From Bacteroidaceae bacterium (lineage in GTDB: Bacteria; Bacteroidota; Bacteroidia; Bacteroidales; Bacteroidaceae): 64,000 nt of DNA. The notes under the pieces were generated by a model. The model saw only the letters and a list, made by a program, of their open reading frames with translations. It searched no databases and was not told the DNA's origin. Both the position numbers and the translations under genes were made by a program. Below, one piece after another: positions 1 to 9,304 of this stretch; within the stretch, counting starts at the first letter, position 1; every line of letters begins with the position of its first letter. The stretch lies in the NCBI GenBank assembly GCA_024684455.1, contig JAIKWU010000076.1, positions 25,645-89,644 on the forward strand, read 5' to 3'.

Positions 1-649
1 TGAAGTCGGGCCAGTAGGTCTTGGTAAAGTAGAATTCACTATAGGCACACTGCCACAGCAGGAAGTTGCTGATGCGCTCCTCGCCGCCGGTGCGGATCAT
101 CAGTTCAGGGTCGGGGATACCGTGGGTATCGAGATGCTGGGCGATGGTCTCTTCGGTGATGTCCTCGGGTCGGAGCGTCCCAGCCTTCACTTCGCGGGCA
201 ATGTCCTGCGTCGCCTTCGTCAGTTCCCACTTGGAGGAATAACTCAGTGCCATCACCATACAGGTTTTCGTATTGTTCTTTGTCGATTCCTCGAGTTTGA
301 GGATGGCATCCTGTATCTCCGGTGAGAGACGGCTGCGGTCGCCGATGACACGGAAACGTGCGTCGTACTCCATGAAGAGTTTATCGACGAGGTTCTCCAT
401 GAGCAGCGACATCAATGCCTGTACTTCGGCGGCAGGGCGGTTCCAGTTCTCGGTCGAGAAGGTATAGAGAGTGACGTAGTCGATGCCGAGTTTGCCGGCA
501 GCCTTCACGACATCCTGCGCCGTCTGGGCGCCTGCATGGTGTCCGAACGTGCGTTCCTTGCCCTGCTTCTTGGCCCAGCGCCCATTGCCGTCCATGATAA
601 TGGCGATGTGGTGGGGAAGTCGAGTCTTATCTACTTGTTCAGTGTACAT
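1..649 (-). CDS. uppS: Isoprenyl transferase / undecaprenyl diphosphate synthase (3' end truncated by window)
   Basis: Minus-strand translation MYTEQVDKTRLPHHIAIIMDGNGRWAKKQGKERTFGHHAG...TLYTFSTENWNRP...RTGGEERISNFLLWQCAYSEFYFT has the UppS motifs. Confidence 0.96.
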   Translation of the reverse strand, partial: MYTEQVDKTRLPHHIAIIMDGNGRWAKKQGKERTFGHHAGAQTAQDVVKAAGKLGIDYVTLYTFSTENWNRPAAEVQALMSLLMENLVDKLFMEYDARFRVIGDRSRLSPEIQDAILKLEESTKNNTKTCMVMALSYSSKWELTKATQDIAREVKAGTLRPEDITEETIAQHLDTHGIPDPELMIRTGGEERISNFLLWQCAYSEFYFTKTYWPDF

Positions 650-656
650 ATAGTCG

Positions 657-1340
657 TTATTCGTTGTTACATTTTCGGTATTTCGGGCAGAGGTCGTACG
701 ACACGTAGAACATCAGCATGGAGTAACTGTCCTTGTTCTTGAACCCGCCGCTACTGATGCGGTAGGGGTCTTCGATGCCGTCGAGTTTGTCGCTGGTAGT
801 GAAGCGGACGCTGAAGTCGGCGCCACAGTTCCAGCGGGGTGCAAACTTATACTTGACGCCGATGCCCAGGGGGATGTTCAGTGCCACAGCCTTGTTGCAG
901 GCAGTCAGTCCGAGTCCCATCTGAATGTAGGGAGCAAGGCGGTGTGAACCTTTATAACTGCCTCCCGTACCGTAAGCCCAGAAGGACAGTTCGTACTGAC
1001 AGGCCACATCCACCAGCGGATTGCTGAACTTCCACTGCTGGGTGGGGTTGGCCGGAAACTTGTTGTCGCTCTTCATCGCGTCGCCGCTGACTTTTCCGTA
1101 GGCGACGTCGAACTTCAGTGCCATACGTTGGTTGAGGTTGTAGCGACCGAAGACGGCTGCCCCGACGTTCATGTTCTTGAAGGGTGATGTGTAGTTACCG
1201 TCGCCGTAGTAGGTCAACGGTCCGGCCATCACACCGAGTTCGAGGGCATACTCCAGTTCTTGAGCATAGACAGCGGTCAGCGGAAGCATCATCAGTATGC
1301 TCGCCACCACCCTATTCCGTATGTTCCCGACTATGCTCAT
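657..1340 (-). CDS. DUF6089-like outer-membrane beta-barrel protein
   Basis: Signal peptide plus beta-barrel-like sequence; position next to uppS is typical of Bacteroidales. Confidence 0.8.
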   Translation of the reverse strand: MSIVGNIRNRVVASILMMLPLTAVYAQELEYALELGVMAGPLTYYGDGNYTSPFKNMNVGAAVFGRYNLNQRMALKFDVAYGKVSGDAMKSDNKFPANPTQQWKFSNPLVDVACQYELSFWAYGTGGSYKGSHRLAPYIQMGLGLTACNKAVALNIPLGIGVKYKFAPRWNCGADFSVRFTTSDKLDGIEDPYRISSGGFKNKDSYSMLMFYVSYDLCPKYRKCNNE

Positions 1341-1346
1341 AAACCT

Positions 1347-2720
1347 TTATTTTTTACCTATCGTACCGCACCACACCTTTCCACCGCTTTGCAGCAGCCA
1401 GATTTTTCCGTTCACTACGACGGCCGAAACTGGCAGTGTGGGATTCTCGTTCAGTTCCTTCGGCAGGAGGATGCGCGTGGTGTGCGGCTGCCACGAAAGT
1501 CCGTTGTCGTCCGACGTATAGATTGTCTTGAATGCCTGTGCTGTGTCGCCCGTGTTGGGGTCGGCTCCGCCGAAAGCCACCAGTTGGTCACCGAGGCGTA
1601 CCATCGTCAGGCTCTCCATCACAGGAAGGACGTAGTCGCTGCCGGCAGGTGCAGGGAGGTGGTTCCACTGCTGGTTAAGGTCTTTGTCGGACGACGACAC
1701 TTTGTACCAGCACGTCGTGTTCCGCGTGGCCTCGTTCGTCAGGCCCAACATAACGACATGCTGCATTCCCGCATGGGTCTTGGTCTGGTAGTAGGCCGAC
1801 TGAACGGGTGCGACTGGCAGTTTGTCGAGGTCGGTCACTCCGTTAGCCGTCCATGTCAGCAGGTCGGACGACTGCACAATCTTGCTTCCGTCGTATGCAT
1901 ACAGATAGGTCGGGTCGGCGCAGAGCAGGCTCGTCAGCGTCACGTCGCCCGCCTGGGTCCACGCCACACCCTGCACGGCGGCATCCGAACTGTACAGATG
2001 TCCGTCGGCGGCAAGGGCATAGAACTTGTCGTTGAAGACGACGACCGTGCGGACGTCGAGCGTCGAGCCACAGCCTGTCAGCGCGGCGGGAGTCGTCCAT
2101 GCCGATTCTGTCGCCGTGTCGAACGACGTCACCGTCGGCGCACCGCCGTTGTCGGCAAACGCATAGATGCGGCTGCCGAGCGACACGCTACGATGCACAC
2201 CGCTAAGCGTCAGCGACGTCGAAGCCATGTCAGTCCAGTAGAGCGAATCGGCCACCAGTTTGGCCTTGTTCAGTTTAGCCTTGTAGATGCGATTGTTCTG
2301 TTGGTCGGTCGAAAACACCAGAAACTCAACATCCTGCGTGAAATCCACCGAATCGACACCTGACGTAAACGAATAGTAGTTGTCCCAACCACGCTGTTTG
2401 CAGAAGATGAGGCCCGTATAGGTAATCGTAGGCACGACACGACTGATGTCGGCCCAACCGATGATGGAATCGACCGACTCAATCTCGCCTTTCAACTGGT
2501 CGATGTTAAAGCCGATGGAACTGCCGTCAATCACACGCGTGTAGATGCTGTCGTACAGACCGTCGGACGTCTTCGTGTTGAAATAGGTGGTAATGTTGCC
2601 CACCGTGAACGACGTGATGGCGCACTGCGGATAGTTCACCACCTCCTTGTCCTTCAGACAGGAGACAACCGTCAGCAGCACTGCCACGAACAATCCAGCC
2701 TTCTTCAATATATTCTTCAT
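1347..2720 (-). CDS. DUF6242-like lipoprotein
   Basis: Lipobox (LLTVVSC) and beta-propeller-like repeats. Confidence 0.75.
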   Translation of the reverse strand: MKNILKKAGLFVAVLLTVVSCLKDKEVVNYPQCAITSFTVGNITTYFNTKTSDGLYDSIYTRVIDGSSIGFNIDQLKGEIESVDSIIGWADISRVVPTITYTGLIFCKQRGWDNYYSFTSGVDSVDFTQDVEFLVFSTDQQNNRIYKAKLNKAKLVADSLYWTDMASTSLTLSGVHRSVSLGSRIYAFADNGGAPTVTSFDTATESAWTTPAALTGCGSTLDVRTVVVFNDKFYALAADGHLYSSDAAVQGVAWTQAGDVTLTSLLCADPTYLYAYDGSKIVQSSDLLTWTANGVTDLDKLPVAPVQSAYYQTKTHAGMQHVVMLGLTNEATRNTTCWYKVSSSDKDLNQQWNHLPAPAGSDYVLPVMESLTMVRLGDQLVAFGGADPNTGDTAQAFKTIYTSDDNGLSWQPHTTRILLPKELNENPTLPVSAVVVNGKIWLLQSGGKVWCGTIGKK

Positions 2721-2808
2721 TCCTGTAGAGTCTTCAAAAATTATAGGCGCAGTATTTTACGATGCAAAAATACGAACAAATTTTGGGCTACGGAAATGAG
2801 AAAGTCAC

Positions 2809-2863
2809 TTTTAACGCATTTTATACCTATTTTACCGAGTTTTAAGCAGTTTTCACGTTTTTT
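2809..2863. other. Phased T-tract array (predicted intrinsic curvature)
   Basis: TTTT tracts at 2809, 2819, 2830, 2840, 2850 and a T6 at 2858, about 10 bp apart. Confidence 0.6.
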
Positions 2864-2920
2864 CAGACCACTGAAAGACATTCTTCGGCATAATCAGCAG
2901 AAAACCGCAGATAAAGAATG

Positions 2921-3004
2921 ACGCTAAGCACTTGGAAAAATCACGCTAAGCACTTGGCGTTCGAACGCTAAGCACTTGGCGTGTTTTTTCCAAGTGCTTA
3001 GATG
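2921..3004. repeat. Palindrome cluster A1: four 18-bp units at 22-bp period
   Basis: Unit starts 2921, 2943, 2965, 2987; core CCAAGYRCTTRG, e.g. ACGCTAAGCACTTGGCGT, with 4-bp spacers. Confidence 0.92.
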
Positions 3005-3033
3005 TATGTTCCGACAGTAGAAAAAAAGGGCGG

Positions 3034-3966
3034 CTACTGCACCGTGCAATGCCGCCATTCGTCTATCTGGTGATGACCGTATAGGGTTGTGTCACGCAGC
3101 GTGGCGTGGTGCAGTCGGGGGGCTGGCACGCCTTCGGCGTCGAGACGCAGCGGCCCTGTCTCGACGAAGGCTTCGTCCCAAAGGCCTGCATCGATGAAAC
3201 CCTGCAGCGTCTGGCATCCTCCTTCGACGAGCAGACTCTGCACGCCTTCCCGCCACATCGTCTGGAGCAAGGTCGGGATGTCGCCCGTCGTATGGCTGAG
3301 CACATAGCGTCGCGGATTTAGGCCTGCCCATCGGCGTACGTCGAGGCGCGGCTGGTCGAGTTCCCAGGTGCGCCGTCCCACGAGGATGGCTTCGTGTTCG
3401 GCACGTCGCTTGTGGCAGAGCATTTGGGTAAAATCATTGGAGATGATCAGGCGTTCGTGGGGGCTTCCTATAAAACCGTCGGAGGTTTGCGCCCATTTCA
3501 GCGTGATGAAAGGCCGATGCTGTTGGTGAAAGGTGAAGAAACGCTTGTTGAGTTCGCGGCACTCGGCTTCACACACGCCGACGGTGACCTCCACGCCGGC
3601 ATCGCGCAACTTCTGGATGCCACGTCCCTGCACTTGGGCAAAGGGGTCAATGGTGCCCACGACACACCGCCTGAGACCTTTGCGAATGATAAGGTCGGCA
3701 CAAGGCGGAGTCTTTCCGTAGTGGGAACAGGGTTCAAGACTGACGTAGATAGTGGATTTCGGCAGCAGAGCCACGTCGTCAGGACAGACTGATGCCAGTG
3801 CGTTCACTTCGGCATGGGCCTCGCCGCAACGCACGTGATAGCCCTCGCCGATGATGCGACCGTCACAAACGACAACGGCACCGACCATCGGGTTCGGTGC
3901 TGTGCTCATTCGTCCATTTTTCGCCAACTGAAGGCAGCGACGCATGTATTGCTCGTCGGCAGTCAT
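3034..3966 (-). CDS. ribD: Bifunctional diaminohydroxyphosphoribosylaminopyrimidine deaminase / reductase
   Basis: HAEVNAL and EPCSHYGKTPPCADLI deaminase motifs; C-terminal reductase domain. Confidence 0.95.
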   Translation of the reverse strand: MTADEQYMRRCLQLAKNGRMSTAPNPMVGAVVVCDGRIIGEGYHVRCGEAHAEVNALASVCPDDVALLPKSTIYVSLEPCSHYGKTPPCADLIIRKGLRRCVVGTIDPFAQVQGRGIQKLRDAGVEVTVGVCEAECRELNKRFFTFHQQHRPFITLKWAQTSDGFIGSPHERLIISNDFTQMLCHKRRAEHEAILVGRRTWELDQPRLDVRRWAGLNPRRYVLSHTTGDIPTLLQTMWREGVQSLLVEGGCQTLQGFIDAGLWDEAFVETGPLRLDAEGVPAPRLHHATLRDTTLYGHHQIDEWRHCTVQ

Positions 3967-4781
3967 TGTTCTATTACCACCAAATACCTGCCCGAGTCTT
4001 CCCAGGCATCAAGGAACTGCTCGACAGGATAGGTGTCGCGTTCGTTTTCGCTTTGTGGGTCATACACCTCGACGGTCTGTTTCGTCAGGTCCACCTGTGT
4101 GACCACGACGGCATGGTCGGGAATTTCGCCGATGTACTTATCCTCCATCCTTTCCATGTTGCGGTCGCCGACCAGTTCGCCACCATCGACCACGGCGATG
4201 ACATCCTTACCGTCGGCCTGCATCTGCTGCACATCGTCAAGAGTGTAGCCGAACTCCTTCGTCACGCGCAGACCGACCTTCTCCAAGACGTTGCCAATGT
4301 CGCCGATGCGAGTGCCTCCCTCTTGCAGCCAGCCGTTTTCGCGAGCCACATGGATGAGTTCTGCTTCGTCGAACACGATGCCGCGCCGACGCAACACAAA
4401 CTCTTCACAGTGCTGTCCGCACGAACTGCTTTCTTCGCCTTCCGTGGCAGCCATCGCCGTGAGCGGCAGACTCTTGACATCGCCGCTCCGCACCAGTTTC
4501 TCCACCACGTCATCAATCTCCGTCGCACGTTGCAACAAAGCCTGTAGCGTCGGGTTTTGGCGAGCCTCACGAATGACGCGCATCTGCAGGTCGGCACCAG
4601 CGTTGCCGTCGAGATAGGTGGCTATCTCTACGTCCGACAGACCGCCAGCCAATGCGACGATCGGCGTTTTCCGAGAGGTCAGCGGACGCTGGTGTCCGAG
4701 GTCCATGCCAATGATGTGCCAGGGATCAGCCACGTTCTTCATTTCCTGCTCGTCTTGTTTCTTCATGTATCTAATGCCCAT
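3963..4781 (-). CDS. C39-like/papain-like cysteine peptidase domain protein
   Basis: CGQHCEEFVLRRRGI...PDHAVVVTQVD...VYDPQ fits a Cys-His-Asp arrangement; overlaps ribD start and sigma-factor stop. Confidence 0.6.
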   Translation of the reverse strand: MGIRYMKKQDEQEMKNVADPWHIIGMDLGHQRPLTSRKTPIVALAGGLSDVEIATYLDGNAGADLQMRVIREARQNPTLQALLQRATEIDDVVEKLVRSGDVKSLPLTAMAATEGEESSSCGQHCEEFVLRRRGIVFDEAELIHVARENGWLQEGGTRIGDIGNVLEKVGLRVTKEFGYTLDDVQQMQADGKDVIAVVDGGELVGDRNMERMEDKYIGEIPDHAVVVTQVDLTKQTVEVYDPQSENERDTYPVEQFLDAWEDSGRYLVVIEQ

Positions 4782-5334
4782 ATTGTTGTTTGTCCTTGAG
4801 AGCGACTTCACTCAGTTGCGCCATAGCGCGGCGTTTGATGTTGTAGAGATTAGCAATGTTGATGTCCATCTCGCGCGCCAGTTCCTCGTTTGTATAGCCA
4901 TCGAGGGTCAGGCGGCGAAGTACGGTAGCATAACGCTGGTTTGGCATCTGCTGCAGAAGCCGCTCGACATCATCGCGCGCCGATGAGTCGGCTTCCACGG
5001 TTTCCTCCTCCGCAGCACGTTCATAAAGAGGCTCTTTCGACACAGAATCTATCACTATCGTGTCGGTCTTGGCCGTCAGATGGTGCAGTGCAACGATTTT
5101 CAGCCACTGATATAGCGAGCAACTGAACGTAAACGTGCGCAGGCGGCGTCCGTCGTCTGCAAGGAGCAAGGCATAGAGTTCGCTGACCACTTCGTCGTAC
5201 TCCCACCGCTGTCCGTCCCTGCCTAAGCGCTGAATGAGGCTCACGAGCAGCGGGCGCAGATTGCGGTAGAAGAACAGGCGAGTCACGAACGCATCGTGCC
5301 TCAACAACGCTTCCACTATCTGTCGGTCGTTCAT
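4771..5334 (-). CDS. RNA polymerase sigma factor, sigma-70 family
   Basis: Region 4-like helix-turn-helix LDGYTNEELAREMDINIANLYNIKRRAMAQL; start placed at MNDRQIVEALL. Confidence 0.85.
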   Translation of the reverse strand: MNDRQIVEALLRHDAFVTRLFFYRNLRPLLVSLIQRLGRDGQRWEYDEVVSELYALLLADDGRRLRTFTFSCSLYQWLKIVALHHLTAKTDTIVIDSVSKEPLYERAAEEETVEADSSARDDVERLLQQMPNQRYATVLRRLTLDGYTNEELAREMDINIANLYNIKRRAMAQLSEVALKDKQQYGH

Positions 5335-5342
5335 AATCAGGT

Positions 5343-5378
5343 GCAAAGGTACGATTAAGCGAGTGAAAAAGCAAATTT
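5343..5378 (-). promoter_or_regulatory. Bacteroidetes promoter within the dispersed promoter repeat
   Basis: Minus strand TTTGC-TTTTTCACTCGCTTAATCG-TACCTTTGC (-33 TTTG, -7 TAnnTTTG). Confidence 0.8.
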
Positions 5379-5390
5379 CTTTAACATTTC

Positions 5391-5428
5391 CTTTGCTTTG
5401 CACCCTTTTAGTCGTACCTTTGCAAAGA
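5391..5428 (+). promoter_or_regulatory. purD promoter
   Basis: TTTG-N19-TACCTTTG immediately upstream of purD, divergent from the sigma-factor promoter. Confidence 0.75.
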
Positions 5429-5446
5429 AAATAAAATGATTCAACA

Positions 5447-6760
5447 ATGAAACTCCTTCTCTTAGGCAGTGGCGGACGTGAACATGCGCTGGCATGGAAA
5501 ATCGCACAGAGTCCGCTCGTAGAAACACTCTTCATCGCTCCTGGTAATGCTGGAACGCGACAAGTAGGAACGAATGTTAACATCAAAGCCACCGACTTCG
5601 CAGCCATCCGGCAGTTTGTACTCAGCGAAGGTGTTGACATGGTGGTGGTCGGACCCGAAGCCCCCTTGGTGGAAGGCATTCAGGACTTCTTTCAGCAGGA
5701 CGAGGCTTTGCGACGCATACCCGTCATCGGTCCTTCGCAAGCCGGTGCACAACTCGAAGGCTCGAAGGACTTTGCAAAGGGTTTTATGCAGCGCCATACG
5801 ATTCCGACGGCTGCCTACCGCACTTTCACACCTGAGACGCTGGACGAGGGCAAGGCTTTCCTGCACACACTTCAGCCTCCCTACGTACTGAAAGCCGACG
5901 GGCTGTGTGCAGGCAAGGGAGTGCTGATTCTCGACACGCTCGAAGCGGCTGAACAGGAGTTGGAGGAGATGCTTGGAGGCATGTTTGGCGAGGCCAGCAG
6001 CCGTGTCGTCATTGAGGAGTTTCTCAGTGGCATTGAGTGCAGTGTCTTCGTGTTGACGGACAGTACCGACTATAAAATTCTGCCTGTGGCGAAGGACTAC
6101 AAGCGCATCGGCGAAGGCGACACGGGCCTCAACACCGGTGGTATGGGTAGTGTGTCGCCCGTACCGTTTGCCGATGCCACTTTCATGCAGAAGGTGGAAG
6201 AGCGCATCGTACGGCCTACGATTCAAGGCTTGAAAGAGGAGGGCATCGCCTATCGCGGCTTTATCTTCCTGGGACTCATCCGTGTCGATCGCACTTACTC
6301 TTGTGCCGAAGTCGGTGACCCCATGGTCATCGAATATAACGTCCGCATGGGCGACCCTGAGACGGAGAGCGTCATGCTACGCATCGAAAGCGACCTCGTC
6401 GATTTGCTTTGCGGTGTGGCTGAAGGAAATCTCGGCACCCGAGAACTCCGCATCGACCCTCGCACCGCCGTCAGTGTCATGCTGGTCAGCGGCGGCTATC
6501 CTGGACACTACGAGAAGGGGTTCCCCATCACCGGACTTGACACTGTAAAGGAGAGCATCGTCTTCCATGCCGGCACAAAACTGGTGAAGAAGGACAACGG
6601 CACGGCCATGGAACAGGTTGTTACCGACGGTGGACGTGTCATCGCCGTAAGCAGTTACGGAGCCGACCGCGCCGAAGCACTCGCCGCATCGTTCCGCTCC
6701 GCTCAGTGCATCCAGTTCGAAGGGAAATACTTCCGCCGCGACATAGGCAACGATTTGTAA
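5447..6760 (+). CDS. purD: Phosphoribosylamine--glycine ligase
   Basis: [23 protein letters not shown]...[10 protein letters not shown]...[11 protein letters not shown]. Confidence 0.98.
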   Translation: MKLLLLGSGGREHALAWKIAQSPLVETLFIAPGNAGTRQVGTNVNIKATDFAAIRQFVLSEGVDMVVVGPEAPLVEGIQDFFQQDEALRRIPVIGPSQAGAQLEGSKDFAKGFMQRHTIPTAAYRTFTPETLDEGKAFLHTLQPPYVLKADGLCAGKGVLILDTLEAAEQELEEMLGGMFGEASSRVVIEEFLSGIECSVFVLTDSTDYKILPVAKDYKRIGEGDTGLNTGGMGSVSPVPFADATFMQKVEERIVRPTIQGLKEEGIAYRGFIFLGLIRVDRTYSCAEVGDPMVIEYNVRMGDPETESVMLRIESDLVDLLCGVAEGNLGTRELRIDPRTAVSVMLVSGGYPGHYEKGFPITGLDTVKESIVFHAGTKLVKKDNGTAMEQVVTDGGRVIAVSSYGADRAEALAASFRSAQCIQFEGKYFRRDIGNDL

Positions 6761-6764
6761 GAAC

Positions 6765-7685
6765 ATGTTCCAAAAGTCAATCGCACAGGGACGCTTCACG
6801 CTGGCAGTCGTCGCACTGATTGCATTGGTCGCGTGGACGGTGTTGCCGCCCGACCTGTCTTGGCGGCTGCTGCTCGGCTTCCTGTCGTGTGCCGTCTGTG
6901 TCTATCTGTTGACGGAACTGAACAATGCCTTCGTGCTGTTGCGCATCAACAGCCGCATGATCGGAAGCACACTCGCCATCCTACTGGCTCCTGCCGTCAT
7001 GCTGCACGAACTGCAGACGGCCCACCTCATCCTCCTGTGCAGCGTCGTTGCCTACTATCCCCTCTTCGCTTCCTACCAACGCCCACACGCTACGGTGCTC
7101 AGTTACCTCGCGTTTCTTGCCATCGGCATCTCGTCAACGGTATTTCCCCAATTGCTCCACTTCGTACCCGTCTGCTGGATTGCACAGATTATGCTCCGCA
7201 CGATGAGTACTCGCATCTGGGTGGCTTCGCTGCTGGGCATTGTCACTCCCTATTGCTTTCTTTTCACCTACGGCTACTGCACCGACCAAATGGCGGTGCT
7301 GACCGACCGCTTCGTCGGGCTCATGCGCTTCGACCAGCCCGACTACACATCGTGGACGCTCATGCACTTCGTCGTCGCCTCGCTTGCCCTACTCCATTTT
7401 CTCATAGGCAGTATCGACTTCCTGCGCAACATCCATCTTGACAAGACTCGCACACGCTGCAACTACTACGTTGTCCTGCTCGTCGGTAGCCTGTCCTTCG
7501 CATGGCTTCTGCTGCAGCCTCAGCACGCACTGTTCATCCTGCCGCTCTGTCTGACCAACACAGCCATCATGAGTGGACACTTTAGTGCCCAATCCTACGG
7601 AAAAGTGCAAAACATCGTCGTCGTCATCCTTACCGTGCTCTCTCTCGGCGCCTGCCTCTTGCCCATTTTACCTTTTCACTTATAA
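6765..7685 (+). CDS. Multi-pass membrane protein, function unknown
   Basis: Highly hydrophobic 306-aa ORF directly after purD. Confidence 0.7.
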   Translation: MFQKSIAQGRFTLAVVALIALVAWTVLPPDLSWRLLLGFLSCAVCVYLLTELNNAFVLLRINSRMIGSTLAILLAPAVMLHELQTAHLILLCSVVAYYPLFASYQRPHATVLSYLAFLAIGISSTVFPQLLHFVPVCWIAQIMLRTMSTRIWVASLLGIVTPYCFLFTYGYCTDQMAVLTDRFVGLMRFDQPDYTSWTLMHFVVASLALLHFLIGSIDFLRNIHLDKTRTRCNYYVVLLVGSLSFAWLLLQPQHALFILPLCLTNTAIMSGHFSAQSYGKVQNIVVVILTVLSLGACLLPILPFHL

Positions 7686-7695
7686 CTTTTTCACT

Positions 7696-8151
7696 TTGGA
7701 AGCCTTCAACGAATTTTTCATCAACTACGGCTACTGGGGCATGGGCTTTGCCGCCTTTCTCGCCGGCTCGTTCATCCCTTTCAGCAGCGAGGCTGTCATG
7801 GCCGCACTGCTCGCCACGACTTCCATGAATCCGATTCTGCTGCTCGTCGCAGCCACCATCGGTAACACCGCTGGGTCGATGTTCAACTACAGCCTCGGAC
7901 TGCTCGGCGACGCCGAAACCGTCGGCCGATGGCTCAGAGTCAAGCCTCGACGGCTGGATCGCGCCAAACGATGGGTCGCCCGCTACGGCGGATGGATGGG
8001 GTTTATCACTTTCCTACCCGTCCTCGGCTCAGCCATCTCTATCGCCCTCGGCATCATGCGCGCCAACTGGCTCTTTGTCCTCGCCACTACCCTCACTGGC
8101 AAAACCCTCCGCTACATCCTCGTCGCCTACACTGTTCTTGCCCTTGTGTAA
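7696..8151 (+). CDS. DedA/VTT (YqaA-like) family membrane protein, probable TTG start
   Basis: LEAFNEFFINYGYWGMGFAAFLAGSFIPFSSEAVMAALL...NTAGSMFNYSLG; the only upstream ATG lies inside the previous CDS. Confidence 0.8.
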   Translation: MEAFNEFFINYGYWGMGFAAFLAGSFIPFSSEAVMAALLATTSMNPILLLVAATIGNTAGSMFNYSLGLLGDAETVGRWLRVKPRRLDRAKRWVARYGGWMGFITFLPVLGSAISIALGIMRANWLFVLATTLTGKTLRYILVAYTVLALV

Positions 8152-8185
8152 GCCGCTTTTCTACCACGAAATATGTGGTAAAAAA

Positions 8186-8211
8186 GCATCGCAGATATCT
8201 ATCTGCGATGC
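8186..8211 (+). terminator. Stem-loop after the DedA-like gene
   Basis: GCATCGCAGATATCTATCTGCGATGC. Confidence 0.6.
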
Positions 8212-8257
8212 TCTCTATATCATACCCCAGAATCAATGGACGAGAAACCCTTTCAAT

Positions 8258-8293
8258 GTCCAAAACGCAAGCACACGATGTGGCGTTTTGGAC
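8258..8293. repeat. Perfect 11-bp inverted repeat
   Basis: GTCCAAAACGC...GCGTTTTGGAC with inner CACA/TGTG pairing. Confidence 0.8.
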
Positions 8294-8369
8294 GATAATT
8301 TCAATGACAATGTCCAGTCCGTCATGTTTATGGATTAATCGAGGCCATCAGATAGGTGCCAAAATAAAA

Positions 8370-8413
8370 GACGTTGAAGGATACGGAACCTCCGAATCCT
8401 TCACGTCTTTTTC
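8370..8413 (+). terminator. Terminator-like hairpin
   Basis: GACGTTGAAGGAT...ATCCTTCACGTC followed by a T-tract. Confidence 0.55.
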
Positions 8414-8459
8414 TGTTGATTTACAGCCTATTTCACAAGGTCGTGACGAGCCAAAAATT

Positions 8460-8500
8460 GCACCGCAGTCGAAATAAATTTACACTGCGGTGCGTTTTTT
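8460..8500 (+). terminator. Terminator-like hairpin
   Basis: GCACCGCAGT...ACTGCGGTGC followed by G plus T6. Confidence 0.6.
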
Positions 8501-8655
8501 GACGTATTTTTTAGGCTGTTGACATGACGAATTCTCAAACAGCCCAAGTTTTTGATTGTCTGTAGGGGCATAACCCGTCTATGCCCTTTCCACAACAGGG
8601 CTTAGACAAGCTAAGCCCCTACAAGGAAACAGGAAATAAGGAGATATATGTATTA

Positions 8656-8784
8656 GTGACCCCTCCGCCCTTGCAGGGCACCTCCCCTTTCCGGGGAGGA
8701 GTTTTTCACGACAGCCATTAAGATGGATGTACCAGGAACTCCTCCCCGGAAAGGGGAGGAGGCGCGAAGCGACGGAGGGGTCAC
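8656..8784. repeat. Large imperfect inverted repeat (CTCCCC/GGGGAG type)
   Basis: Ends GTGACCCCTCCG.../...CGGAGGGGTCAC; inner CCTCCCCTTTCCGGGGAGGAGTT versus AACTCCTCCCCGGAAAGGGGAGG. Confidence 0.85.
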
Positions 8785-8788
8785 AAAA

Positions 8789-9235
8789 TTACAATGCCAT
8801 CTTGTCAAGGTTATTAATGGCATTCTGAACTTCGCTTGTCACTCTAAAGAAACCTGACAAATTACCCGTCTTAATATCAGTAAGAATCAATTGATTTTCG
8901 ATAACAGAATACTTGAAAGATTGCCCGTCAACCGTAACTATATTGTCTGAGATGACAAGAGGATAGTTTTCTACTGTCTTATGCACATTGCTCATTGTTC
9001 CAGTAGTTTTATCCATATCTTTCCCCTTAACAGTATATAGAATTATCTGAACATGGTTCTCACTTATATTCATAACAATTACTTTTAATTCCGTCGCAGA
9101 ACTATTCAACAGGTCTCTATACCAAGACCCAACATACTCTGGAGTAGAATTATCATCTTTACTACACGAATTGATGGCCATCGCCATACACATAAGAACA
9201 ATCGTGAGCGAACAGATTTTAATTAATTTATCCAT
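8789..9235 (-). CDS. Small lipoprotein, function unknown
   Basis: Signal peptide with lipobox (AMAINSC); AT-rich relative to neighbours. Confidence 0.7.
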   Translation of the reverse strand: MDKLIKICSLTIVLMCMAMAINSCSKDDNSTPEYVGSWYRDLLNSSATELKVIVMNISENHVQIILYTVKGKDMDKTTGTMSNVHKTVENYPLVISDNIVTVDGQSFKYSVIENQLILTDIKTGNLSGFFRVTSEVQNAINNLDKMAL

Positions 9236-9252
9236 ATTGGTAAATGAATATA

Positions 9253-9285
9253 GAACCGCAGATTACAGGGTGCAATCTGCGGTTC
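9253..9285 (-). terminator. Stem-loop after sdhB
   Basis: GAACCGCAGATT...AATCTGCGGTTC. Confidence 0.65.
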
Positions 9286-9304
9286 TTACTATTGATAAAT
9301 ACCG

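Noticed and set aside
7929-8477. 182-aa plus ORF and 8075-8338 ORF
   Set aside because: Overlap the DedA-like gene out of frame and run through hairpin-rich noncoding DNA.
8460-8493. ACCGCAGT hairpin considered as another family B unit
   Set aside because: Arms pair across a 14-nt loop and a T6 tract follows; better explained as a terminator-like hairpin, and no 22-bp repeats are adjacent.
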